NCBI RefSeq assembly: GCF_008180445.1
Contig: NZ_VTER01000016.1
Coordinates: 1 to 64,000, forward strand
DNA from: Bacillus_AB infantis_B
GTDB lineage: Bacteria > Bacillota > Bacilli > Bacillales > Cytobacillaceae
Direction: 5' to 3'
Length of the DNA stretch: 64,000 bases
Positions 51,439-58,715 of this stretch are shown here, one piece after another. The notes beneath the pieces were generated by a model. The model saw only the letters and a list, made by a program, of their open reading frames with translations, was not told the origin of the DNA and searched no databases. The position numbers and the translations under genes are program-made. Numbering within the stretch: the stretch's first letter is position 1; each line of letters opens with the position of its first letter.

Positions 51439-51675
51439 TTACCAATAGTGTCTGCGTTTTCTGCGGCGGTCTGTTTCTGCCCCGGCTACGTCATCAGCCA
51501 GGCAGCGCCTTACAGCCCTGCAAAATTCCTCGCTGTCAATAAAGGCCTCAACCCTTACCTTAAAGTCATCATCGCGTTTTTTGTGATGATAGTCAGATGC
51601 ACCAGCCACATCATCCTGCTTCCAGTGCCTGTTGCCAGATAAGCCTGCTACATTGTTATTATACCAGCAGCCCAT
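51439..51675 (-). CDS. small repeat-containing protein, 78 aa
   Basis: Not recognised. It has a triplicated short motif: NNVAGLSGNRHWK (residues 7-19), DDVAGASDYHHKKR (21-34) and DDVAGAETDRRRKRR (61-75), with a non-repeat segment around FIDSEEFCRAVRRCL between the second and third. It starts MGCWYNNN and ends in HYW. The strongly basic C-terminus and Tyr/Trp/His richness resemble small spore-coat peptides (speculative). AGAGGGGGTG is an excellent ribosome site. Confidence 0.65.
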   Translation of the reverse strand: MGCWYNNNVAGLSGNRHWKQDDVAGASDYHHKKRDDDFKVRVEAFIDSEEFCRAVRRCLADDVAGAETDRRRKRRHYW

Positions 51676-51785
51676 AGTTTCACCCCCTCTGCAGCAAGAT
51701 ATGTTTCATCTTATGCATAAGGGAGACAAGCCGGCAGTGCGAACATCCTTTTTCTGAAAAAATGGATGCTGTCCGGCCGCCCAAA

Positions 51786-52472
51786 TTAGTATACTCCTGA
51801 CCCTTCGAGGATTTCCCCTCCTGTTTTATCCACAGCAAACCATGATGAAGCATCCCCATCTTCCTTAGGGCGGTTCCACGCCGCCACAAAATGGACCTGG
51901 CAAAGTTCACCCTTCCTTATTTCCGGGATTGGAACTGCAATTGCATTTGTTAAACACCTGACGATCTGGAGCTGTGAAATTTCATCTTCAGCATAGAATG
52001 AGTCCGGCATCATATCCTTTATTCTTGCCCTGTGAACTAAGGCAGTTCCATCCTCTGTGCCAAGAGTGAGTTTCCATTGCCCATACTCCCAGGTCATCGC
52101 CTCAAGCCTTTCTCCGCTCTCCGGCCACCCGGCGCTTCCTTTCGGCCTCATCTCTGCTTGAAATATGCAGTCCCTTAAATTATGACGAGCTCTCAGCCGC
52201 CAGACTGCAGCAGCTGCTTTATCTATTTTCATATGTGATGGAATCCTGATGTCAGGCTCGCAGAGGAGAAGCTCAGCTATGTAATCCTTACAAGAATATC
52301 TCAGCAAGAGTGCACCATTTTCCAGCCTAAAGCAGGAAGGTTTGCTTTGGCACCTGGATTGGATTTGTCCATTGATTCGGAGGTCAAATGCAATGGTTCC
52401 TGCCGGCGTCTGGATAATCGGGCTGCATCCAAACTCGCTCTCAGACCCCTTCGTATTTTGAAAAAGCTTCAT
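51786..52472 (-). CDS. hypothetical protein, 228 aa
   Basis: Not recognised. A soluble protein without signal peptide, rich in beta-prone stretches and with six or more Cys scattered through (two early: SRCQSK and SCF). Features include WRLRARHNLRDCIFQ near residue 90 and WEYGQWKLTLG near 128. No catalytic motif was identified. GGGGGTTAAAG precedes the ATG at 52472. It lies between a coat-like small gene and yutM on the minus strand, with a terminator from yutM upstream, so it is transcribed alone. Confidence 0.6.
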   Translation of the reverse strand: MKLFQNTKGSESEFGCSPIIQTPAGTIAFDLRINGQIQSRCQSKPSCFRLENGALLLRYSCKDYIAELLLCEPDIRIPSHMKIDKAAAAVWRLRARHNLRDCIFQAEMRPKGSAGWPESGERLEAMTWEYGQWKLTLGTEDGTALVHRARIKDMMPDSFYAEDEISQLQIVRCLTNAIAVPIPEIRKGELCQVHFVAAWNRPKEDGDASSWFAVDKTGGEILEGSGVY

Positions 52473-52506
52473 TCTTTAACCCCCGCTTCTCTTTTTACAT
52501 GTAAAA

Positions 52507-52544
52507 AACGCTTCCTGATATGCTCAATTGAGGTCAGGAAGCGT
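52507..52544 (-). terminator. terminator of yutM
   Basis: AACGCTTCCTGA / TCAGGAAGCGTT 12-bp perfect stem with TTTTTTAC on the minus strand. Confidence 0.9.
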
Positions 52545-52574
52545 TCTGTAAGGTGTATGATGACAATTAAGAGA

Positions 52575-52940
52575 TCAGCAATTTTCAGGTGTCCCTGCAT
52601 TCTTGGCCGTTCTAAAGGAAGAACCGCACCCGCAGGAAGCAATGGCATTAGGATTGTCGATCGTGAAACCGCCGCCCATCATGGATTGCTTATAGTCGAT
52701 CTTAGTTCCGCTAAGGATGGCAGCATCTTCCTTGCTTACAAGGACTTGCAGGCCATGAAGCTCGAACTGGGCATCATTTTCTTCAACTTCATGCGCAAAA
52801 CCCATGCCGTAGGACAACCCGCTGCAGCCACCGCCTTTTACAGCAACACGCAGGAATGCATTTTCCTCTTCATTTTGCTTCATCATATCTTTAATTTGAA
52901 AAGCCGCAGCTTCAGTAATTTCAACAATTTGGTTTTCCAT
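52575..52940 (-). CDS. yutM: Fe-S cluster insertion protein (IscA/ErpA type) YutM
   Basis: A 121-aa A-type carrier that delivers iron-sulfur clusters. The three conserved Cys are in GGGCSGLSYGM (about residue 39) and the C-terminal SCGCGSSF (about 103 and 105). The family fold starts ITEAAAFQIKDMM. Length and position fit YutM/ErpA (120). AAGGAGG precedes the ATG. Regulation is not evident. Confidence 0.93.
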   Translation of the reverse strand: MENQIVEITEAAAFQIKDMMKQNEEENAFLRVAVKGGGCSGLSYGMGFAHEVEENDAQFELHGLQVLVSKEDAAILSGTKIDYKQSMMGGGFTIDNPNAIASCGCGSSFRTAKNAGTPENC

Positions 52941-53090
52941 TTTAAATCCTCCTTAATCTTGAGGTTTTTACTCTTACATATAGTATATACAGACTTTGAG
53001 CGGGACTCAACTGAGCAGGCTTCATTTTTAAAGCCCTTTTATCAAATCCGCTCCAGGAGTAGAACTTTTTACCTAAAATCCCCTATTGTT

Positions 53091-53101
53091 TATGGTATAA
53101 T
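53091..53101 (+). promoter_or_regulatory. extended -10 promoter of the DUF2225 gene
   Basis: TGGTATAAT (53093-53101) is a consensus -10 with an upstream TG; no good -35 was seen. It lies 33 bp before the start codon. Confidence 0.55.
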
Positions 53102-53134
53102 AAACCTACTATTTTATAAAGGAAGGTGAGAAAA

Positions 53135-53827
53135 TTGGCCATACTGGAGCCATTGTATGAAAAAAGCTGCAGCTGCCCTGTATGCAAGAACAACTTTACA
53201 AGCCAGAAGGTCCGTTCCCGCTTCGTAAAAATCAAAGGCTATGACACTGATTTTCTTCCTTTTTATGACTCAGATGAAAGCAATCCGATATTCTATTATA
53301 TACAAGTATGTCCTCAATGCGGCTTTTCGTTTTCCGAGGAATTCAGCCCATATTTCCCTCCGGGTTCAAAGAAACAGATCGATGAAAAGATCACCAGCCA
53401 ATGGAAGCCCAGGGACTTCGGCAGGAAGAGGAGCAGGAATGAAGCAATCCAGACATACAAACTGGCTGTTTACTCTGCACTTTTAAAGAAGGAAAAACAT
53501 GTGTCCATCGCGGGATTATATATGCGGCTTGCCTGGCTGTACAGAAATGGCGGCGATAAGACACAGGAACAGCGCTTTATGAAATTGGCCGCCCATGAAT
53601 ATGTGGAATCCTATTCAAGCGGTGATTACCAGGGCACGCAAATCTCTGAAACCAGACTTCTATACCTCATTGCAGAACTTTCAAGGAAAACAGGCAGCGA
53701 TGGGCAGGCAATCAAGTTTTTCTCCAAGGTGATTGAACAGCAGAGCCTTTCGCTTGAGCCGGGGATCATTGATATGGCAAGAGAACGCTGGCATGAAATG
53801 AGGGAAAGCAAAAGGCAGACCAGCTGA
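53135..53827 (+). CDS. DUF2225 domain protein
   Basis: A 230-aa cytosolic protein of the DUF2225 family. Two CxxC pairs (CSCPVC at about residues 13-18, CPQC at about 60) probably bind zinc. The C-terminal region (about 115-215) is helical and TPR-like. Function unknown in detail. The TTG at 53135 follows AAGGAAGGTGAG; a GTG at 53126 lies within that site. The likely promoter is the TGGTATAAT at 53093. Confidence 0.85.
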   Translation: MAILEPLYEKSCSCPVCKNNFTSQKVRSRFVKIKGYDTDFLPFYDSDESNPIFYYIQVCPQCGFSFSEEFSPYFPPGSKKQIDEKITSQWKPRDFGRKRSRNEAIQTYKLAVYSALLKKEKHVSIAGLYMRLAWLYRNGGDKTQEQRFMKLAAHEYVESYSSGDYQGTQISETRLLYLIAELSRKTGSDGQAIKFFSKVIEQQSLSLEPGIIDMARERWHEMRESKRQTS

Positions 53828-53860
53828 TGTCTGCTCCTTCAAGAACAAAAGCGCAATCGT

Positions 53861-53977
53861 CTTGATCCACCCCCGACAATCATAAGCCTAACCACCCGGA
53901 AAGGCGTTCTTTGCCTTTTTGGGTGGTTAGGCTTATGACCTCGAGGGGGTAGGCGGGGGAGCTGGACGGGGATCAAG
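53861..53977. repeat. structured intergenic element with nested inverted repeats
   Basis: Arms 53881-53897 and 53921-53937 are perfectly complementary over 17 bp (CATAAGCCTAACCACCC). The loop contains a second stem AAAGGC/GCCTTT. Outside, CTTGATCC (53861-53868) pairs with GGATCAAG (53970-53977) around imperfect C-rich/G-rich sides. The form resembles dispersed GC-rich hairpin repeats that I recall in many Bacillaceae intergenic regions. No ORF or T-run supports a terminator or gene. Confidence 0.65.
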
Positions 53978-54028
53978 AATTGAAAATTATCCACAAGTCT
54001 TCCAATTTATAAATTCCTTAACTATAAG

Positions 54029-54056
54029 AAAAGGCCGCATCGATATGCGGCCTTTT
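54029..54056 (-). terminator. terminator of yuzB
   Basis: AAAAGGCCGCAT / ATGCGGCCTTTT 12-bp perfect stem with a 4-nt loop, next to the yuzB stop. Confidence 0.9.
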
Positions 54057-54059
54057 ATA

Positions 54060-54299
54060 TTAAAACATTGGATTTTCATCCAGGAATTGATATATGTTTT
54101 CCACCAGTTCCTCCGGCGTCTCTCCTGTTACAACCTCACCGTTCACCAGGGCATATAAAGAGCTTGCACATTTTCCGCAGTACCCAAGGCAGCCATACTC
54201 AATCACATCCAGGTCAGGATCCTTTTCAAGGATTTCCAGGGCCTTCTGCGCACCGCTTGCCAGGTTGCTGATGCAAAATTCTATGATTGGCTGAATCAT
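54060..54299 (-). CDS. yuzB: YuzB family protein (DUF1450)
   Basis: A 79-aa small protein matching YuzB. A cysteine cluster GCLGYCGKCASS (Cys36, Cys41, Cys44) with a further N-terminal Cys9 suggests iron-sulfur or zinc binding, in keeping with neighbouring Fe-S genes. The rest forms a thioredoxin-like small fold. Function unknown. GAGAGGTG precedes the ATG. Confidence 0.88.
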   Translation of the reverse strand: MIQPIIEFCISNLASGAQKALEILEKDPDLDVIEYGCLGYCGKCASSLYALVNGEVVTGETPEELVENIYQFLDENPMF

Positions 54300-54456
54300 A
54301 TCTATTCACCTCTCTACTAATTGTTAATGTACTTGGTTTCACGCAAAAACGCAAGCAAAGGCATACTGTCATATACACAGTAAGCACTGGATTATCATTA
54401 TTGGATGATTGAAGGGCGTATAATGTCGACTTTTGCCTGGATTATTCAGATATGTG

Positions 54457-54485
54457 TTGTGATTTAGCCATAATTTCGTTATACT
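54457..54485 (+). promoter_or_regulatory. candidate promoter of yutJ
   Basis: TTGTGA (54457-54462), a 17-bp spacer and TATACT (54480-54485). This implies a 5' leader of about 150 nt, very AT-rich. A second TTGTGA-type half site (54510-54517) lacks a matching right arm, so no Rex site is claimed. Nothing else is recognised in the 345-bp gap. Confidence 0.5.
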
Positions 54486-54644
54486 TTTTATGTTGTTTCA
54501 TGAATTTTCTTGTGAATTAATATTCTAATTATTTTGCTAACATAATAATGTAAACGTTTAATTCTTATCCTGTCACTGTGTTTTCTATTATTTTAATATA
54601 TTACTATAGCTGCTTACATACTGGACAAAAGGGGAAATTTGGTT

Positions 54645-55712
54645 ATGAAAAATCTTGTCATACTTGGCGGAGGATATGGCGGCATGAGAGCCCTTGCCCG
54701 TCTGCTGCCAAACTCATTGCCGGAAGATACAAGCATTACGCTGATTGACCGGGTACCTTACCACTGCCTTAAAACTGAATATTATGCACTAGCAGCAGGA
54801 ACGATCTCTGATCAGCATGTGCGGGTTGCTTTCCCTGAACATCCGCGCCTTAAGATCAAATACGGAGAAATCTCCGGGATCGACCTTGAAAAACAGCATG
54901 TAAACCTGGCAAATGAAACTCCTGTTTCCTATGATGACCTTATCATCGGGCTTGGATGTGAGGATAAGTACCATAATGTCCCTGGGGCAGATGTACACAC
55001 CTACAGCATCCAGACAATCGAAAAATCACGCCGCACTTATGAAACATTGAACAACCTGTCGCCGGGATCTATCGTTGCCATCGTTGGGGCAGGACTGAGC
55101 GGAGTTGAGCTGGCATCCGAGCTGAATGAAAGCCGGCCGGATCTGAAAGTGAAGCTGTTCGACAGGGGAAATCATATTCTTTCCGCTTTCCCAGAAAGAT
55201 TAAGCACTTATGTGGAAAATTGGTTTGACAATCACGGAGTAGAAATCATCAACAATTCCAACATCACCCGTGTAGAAGAAAACATCCTTTATAACCATGA
55301 CGAGCCCATCCAGTGCGATGCCATTGTATGGACAGCAGGCATTCAGCCAAGCAAGGTTGTCCGCGACCTGCCGGTGGAAAAAGATGCACAGGGCCGTGTC
55401 GTGCTTACGAAGCATCATAACATTCCCGGCAATGAGCATGTGTACGTTGTAGGAGACTGCGCAAGCCTGCCGCATGCACCAAGCGCACAGCTTGCCGAAG
55501 GCCAGGCAGAACAAATTGTCCAGATCCTCCTGAAGCGCTGGAAAGGCGAAGAGCTGCCGGAATCCCTGCCGGTCATCAAGCTGAAAGGCGTCCTTGGCTC
55601 ACTCGGCAAAAAGCATGGCTTCGGCCTTGTCGCCGAAAGACCGATCACAGGCCGCGTCGCCAGACTGCTCAAATCCGGGATTTTGTGGATGTACAAATAT
55701 CATAATGGCTGA
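54645..55712 (+). CDS. yutJ: NADH dehydrogenase-like flavoprotein YutJ
   Basis: A 355-aa pyridine-nucleotide disulfide-fold flavoprotein of the NDH-2 family (length equal to B. subtilis YutJ). The FAD motif LGGGYGGMR is at residues 6-14, the NAD(P)H motif IVGAGLSGVELASEL at about 148, and GDCASLPHAP near residue 270. A short C-tail with GILWMYKYHNG may touch the membrane. The electron acceptor is uncertain. ATG 54645 is preferred; a TTG two codons earlier is closer to GGGG. Confidence 0.9.
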   Translation: MKNLVILGGGYGGMRALARLLPNSLPEDTSITLIDRVPYHCLKTEYYALAAGTISDQHVRVAFPEHPRLKIKYGEISGIDLEKQHVNLANETPVSYDDLIIGLGCEDKYHNVPGADVHTYSIQTIEKSRRTYETLNNLSPGSIVAIVGAGLSGVELASELNESRPDLKVKLFDRGNHILSAFPERLSTYVENWFDNHGVEIINNSNITRVEENILYNHDEPIQCDAIVWTAGIQPSKVVRDLPVEKDAQGRVVLTKHHNIPGNEHVYVVGDCASLPHAPSAQLAEGQAEQIVQILLKRWKGEELPESLPVIKLKGVLGSLGKKHGFGLVAERPITGRVARLLKSGILWMYKYHNG

Positions 55713-55725
55713 TCAAGCACAGCAA

Positions 55726-55761
55726 AGGAGTACGGATGGAAGCATCCGTACTCCTTTTTGA
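55726..55761 (+). terminator. terminator of yutJ
   Basis: AAGGAGTACGGATG / CATCCGTACTCCTT 14-bp perfect stem with a 3-nt loop and TTTTT. Confidence 0.93.
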
Positions 55762-55792
55762 TTTAAATGTAGATGTGTAAAGCTTACCCTAT

Positions 55793-56956
55793 TTATGGAT
55801 TTGAAAAGTGCCGCAAAGTGTAAAATCCCTGCAAATAAATTCAAATTGAGGTACAAGGCATCAGACACCAGCGGGGGATTAGCGGCAGGACTGAGACTCC
55901 GTAAAAGTTACCAGGAGGAGGCTCAGCGCCGCCCCGCGAAAAGCGGAGTGCCTGGAACGGAGATCAACAGACACCTTTTAGGAGGATATCTCATTCAGAT
56001 GGATTAGAGGATTGCTCAAATTTTAGAGCCCTGTTGATTGCAGTGGAAGGCACGCAGACTCCTGCGGGAGATAGCGGCAATGCTGAGACCCCGCAGGAGC
56101 TTGCTCTGAGGAGGCTCAGCGCCGCCCCGCGGAAAGCGAAGTGCCTGCAACGGAAATCACCAGCCCCATTTAGGAGGCTATCTCATTCAGATGGATTTGA
56201 GGAGTGCCCAAATTTTAGAGCCCTGTTGATTGCAGTGGAAGGCACGCAGACTCCTGCGGGAGATAGCGGCAGAGCTGAGACCCCGCAGGAGCTTGCTCTG
56301 AGGAGGCTCAGCGCCGCCCCGCGGAAAGCGAAGTGCCTGCAACGGAAATCACCAGACCCCTTTTAGGAGGATATCTCATTCAGATGGATTAGAGGATTGC
56401 CCAAATTTTAGAGCCCTGTTGATTGCAGTGGAAGGCACGCAGACTCCTGCGGGAGATAGCGGCAGAGCTGAGACCCCGCAGGAGCTTGCTCTGAGGAGGC
56501 TCAGCGCCGCCCCGCGGAAAGCGAAGTGCCTGCAACGGAAATCAACAGACCCCTTTTAGGAGGATATCTCATTCAGATGGATTAGAGGATTGCCTAAATT
56601 TTAGAGCCCTGTTGATTGCAGTGGAAGGCACGCAGACTCCTGCGGGAGATAGCGGCAGGGCTGAGACCCCGCAGGAGCTTGCTCTGAGGAGGCTCAGCGC
56701 CGCCCCGCGGAAAGCGAAGTGCCTGCAACGGAAATCAACAGCCCCATTTAGGAGGCTATCTCATTCAGATGGATTAGAGGATTGCCCAAAATTTTAGAGC
56801 CCTGTTGATTGCAGTGGAAGTGGAAGGCACGCAGACTCTTGCGGGAGATAGCGGCAGGGCTGAGACCCCGCAGGAGCTTGCTCTGAGGAGGCTCAGCGCC
56901 GCCCCGCGGAAAGCGAAGTGCCTGCAACGGAAATCAACAGCCCCATTTAGGAAGAA
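55793..56956. repeat. tandem array of six ~193-bp structured repeat units
   Basis: Six head-to-tail units fill the gap between yutJ and yuzD. The intact units start at 56033, 56225, 56418, 56611 and 56804 (period 192-193); a first, strongly diverged unit starts near 55840. Each has a conserved core of about 131 bp with imperfect inverted ends (GTTGATTGCAGTGGAAGGCAC against the complement of GTGCCTGCAACGGAAATCAAC, 21 bp each with several mismatches) and a spacer of about 62 bp in two variants. Inside the core, CTCCTGCGGG pairs with CCCGCAGGAG while GCTGAG pairs with CTCAGC, in an interleaved, pseudoknot-like order. Unit 6 has a 6-bp GTGGAA duplication. Frames in it (up to about 110 codons) merely repeat with the units and lack ribosome sites. 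Confidence 0.92.
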
Positions 56957-56973
56957 ATCCCGTATTTTCAACA

Positions 56974-57005
56974 AAAAAAGCGACCCTGATACAGGCCCGC
57001 TTTTC
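56974..57005 (-). terminator. terminator of yuzD
   Basis: Imperfect AAAGCGGGCCTG / AGGGTCGCTTT stem followed by a T-run on the minus strand, just past the yuzD stop. Confidence 0.65.
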
Positions 57006-57009
57006 CCAT

Positions 57010-57339
57010 TTATGAAGCCGGCGTATAACCGTAGTCCTCCATTTTAGCGAAAATGGTCTTAAGCTTCGGATTGCCCTCACCGACCACTTCATCGCCGATC
57101 AAAACGACCGGATAAAACATATCATCTTCAATCACCCGCATCGCAAAGTCCCTCTTTGCCTCATCATCAGGAGGATTATGTATATCCACATAACTGATGG
57201 AAAAAGGCTGATCAGCAAACTTCCGGCTGACCGCAGCCTCCAGCCATTCATACGTCTCTTTAGATGATGGCAGATTCACACAGCTCGGGCATAACTGCTC
57301 TGCCCCGTATACAACGATTTCAACTGACTTTCTCTCCAT
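57010..57339 (-). CDS. yuzD: YuzD family protein (DUF1462, thioredoxin-like)
   Basis: A 109-aa protein of the YuzD family with a thioredoxin-like character. An active-site-type CPSC (Cys17, Cys20) follows the first strand, and a cis-Pro-type MFYPVVLIGDEVVGEG segment lies near residue 74. Probably a thiol-disulfide or redox role next to NifU-like YutI (inference). AAAGGGG precedes the ATG. It is divergent from yutI. Confidence 0.88.
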   Translation of the reverse strand: MERKSVEIVVYGAEQLCPSCVNLPSSKETYEWLEAAVSRKFADQPFSISYVDIHNPPDDEAKRDFAMRVIEDDMFYPVVLIGDEVVGEGNPKLKTIFAKMEDYGYTPAS

Positions 57340-57486
57340 AATCTCAACCCCTTTATGTCTATTTTACCTGATGGAAGTTTAATAATCATATAGAAAAAAA
57401 TTAACGATTATTGGATTTGAGGATTGGGGAATAGATTTTTGGCTCGACAGTGATTATAATAAGTAGTAGGAAAGGAGTCGATTTTA

Positions 57487-57720
57487 ATGGAACAAGATAT
57501 CATTTCAGATGTTCAGGAAGTATTAGATAAATTGCGTCCGTTTCTTCTTCGCGATGGAGGAGACTGTGAATTGGTTGATGTAGAAGACGGCATCGTTAAG
57601 CTTCGTTTGCTTGGAGCGTGCGGCAGCTGCCCTAGTTCAACCATTACTTTAAAAGCAGGGATTGAACGTGCTCTTTTAGAAGAAGTTCCTGGAGTTGTCG
57701 AAGTAGAACAGGTATTCTAA
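57487..57720 (+). CDS. yutI: NifU-like Fe-S scaffold protein YutI
   Basis: A 77-aa NifU C-terminal-type domain protein carrying the CGSCPSS motif (Cys47, Cys50) that holds a transient [4Fe-4S] cluster. Starts with DVQEVLDKLRPFLLRDGGDCELV, typical of the Nfu fold (short excerpt: LRDGGDCELV). AAAGGAG precedes the ATG. A TATAAT (57455-57460) precedes it, with a poor -35. Confidence 0.94.
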   Translation: MEQDIISDVQEVLDKLRPFLLRDGGDCELVDVEDGIVKLRLLGACGSCPSSTITLKAGIERALLEEVPGVVEVEQVF

Positions 57721-57734
57721 GAAAATCCAATAAT

Positions 57735-57772
57735 AAAGCGATCACGCCTGAGGGCGGATCGCTTTTTTTTTT
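57735..57772 (+). terminator. terminator of yutI
   Basis: AAAGCGATC / GATCGCTTT stem with a CGCC/GGCG inner stem and ten T residues on the plus strand. It may also serve convergent thrB. Confidence 0.9.
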
Positions 57773-57801
57773 ATGAAATCGGATGCGGCCGCTCTTGCAT
57801 G

Positions 57802-58704
57802 TTAACGGCCTGAAACTGCATGACTGGATACTGTACTGCCCTTTTGATCAATAGCTAAGCGCAGCACATCCATCTGCGGCAGCATCCTGCTTAAAGCTTC
57901 TGCAGCTTCATCTCCCTTTTCAGGGGCAATGAAGCAGACCACTGACGGCCCCGCTCCGCTCAAGGCGGTTCCCATGACGCCGATAGCTGCCGCTTTCTCT
58001 TCAATCATGGCAAGATGGGGAACAAGCTCCCTCCTATAGGGCTGGTGATACAAATCTTTCTGCATCATCTTCCCCGCCAGCTCATAATTTCCCTGAAGAA
58101 GAGCAGCGATGAGTAGATTGGCAGCAGCGCCGGCCTGAACAGACTCCTGGTGGGTCATGCTTGCCGGAAGAGCCCCCCTCGATTCTTTTGTCAGCAGCTC
58201 CTCCTGGGGAACGACTGCCAGCACCTCAAAGCCAAGATGATGGAAAGCGGCTGCCAGCACCTCTTCCCCTGTCTGATAACCAATCACCAGCCCGCCAAAG
58301 AGAGAGGCCCCCACATTGTCCGGATGCCCCTCCATCCGTCCTGCGATGGACAGCTTTTCATGCAGGGAAAGCTCTAAGCCGCATAACGAATCAGCCAGTT
58401 CAATCCCTGCGACAATGGCTGCTCCGCTTGAACCAAGCCCCCTGGCCAGGGGAATGTCGCTTTTCACCCTTAAAATACAGGGCGGGAGATCCGCAGAATA
58501 ATGTTCGGCTGCCTTCTTTGCAGCCTGGACAATCAGATGCCGGCTGTCCCTTGGGAAGCCCTCCAGGCAGCTGCTTTCCGGCACAACCTCCCATTGGCCA
58601 GAAAGCTCTGCTTCAACTGTCAAATATAAACTCAGGGCAAGGCCGACAGAATCAAAGCCAGGCCCAAGATTGGCCGTACTTGCCGGCACCCTGATGGTAA
58701 GCAT
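57802..58704 (-). CDS. thrB: homoserine kinase
   Basis: A 300-aa GHMP-family kinase that phosphorylates homoserine, the fourth step from aspartate to threonine. Signature ATP-binding PLARGLGSSGAAIVA near residue 88 and N-terminal PASTANLGPGFDSVGLAL are present, with GTALSGAGPSVV in the C-terminal half. The start at 58704 follows GGAGGGAGAG; a longer frame to 58719 overlaps thrC more. Last gene of hom-thrC-thrB. Confidence 0.95.
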   Translation of the reverse strand: MLTIRVPASTANLGPGFDSVGLALSLYLTVEAELSGQWEVVPESSCLEGFPRDSRHLIVQAAKKAAEHYSADLPPCILRVKSDIPLARGLGSSGAAIVAGIELADSLCGLELSLHEKLSIAGRMEGHPDNVGASLFGGLVIGYQTGEEVLAAAFHHLGFEVLAVVPQEELLTKESRGALPASMTHQESVQAGAAANLLIAALLQGNYELAGKMMQKDLYHQPYRRELVPHLAMIEEKAAAIGVMGTALSGAGPSVVCFIAPEKGDEAAEALSRMLPQMDVLRLAIDQKGSTVSSHAVSGR

Positions 58705-58715
58705 CTCTCCCTCCA

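Noticed and set aside
54505..54530. Second Rex operator upstream of yutJ
   Set aside because: Only the left half TTGTGA is present; the right half (ATTCTA) does not match TCACAA.
55793..56956. CRISPR array
   Set aside because: The units are about 193 bp with both core and spacer repeated; CRISPR repeats are 25-40 bp with unique spacers, and no cas genes are near.
56034..57047. Repeated open frames encoding similar 60-110-residue peptides inside the tandem array
   Set aside because: They exist only because each unit has the same frame. No ribosome sites, and composition is that of a GC-rich structured repeat.
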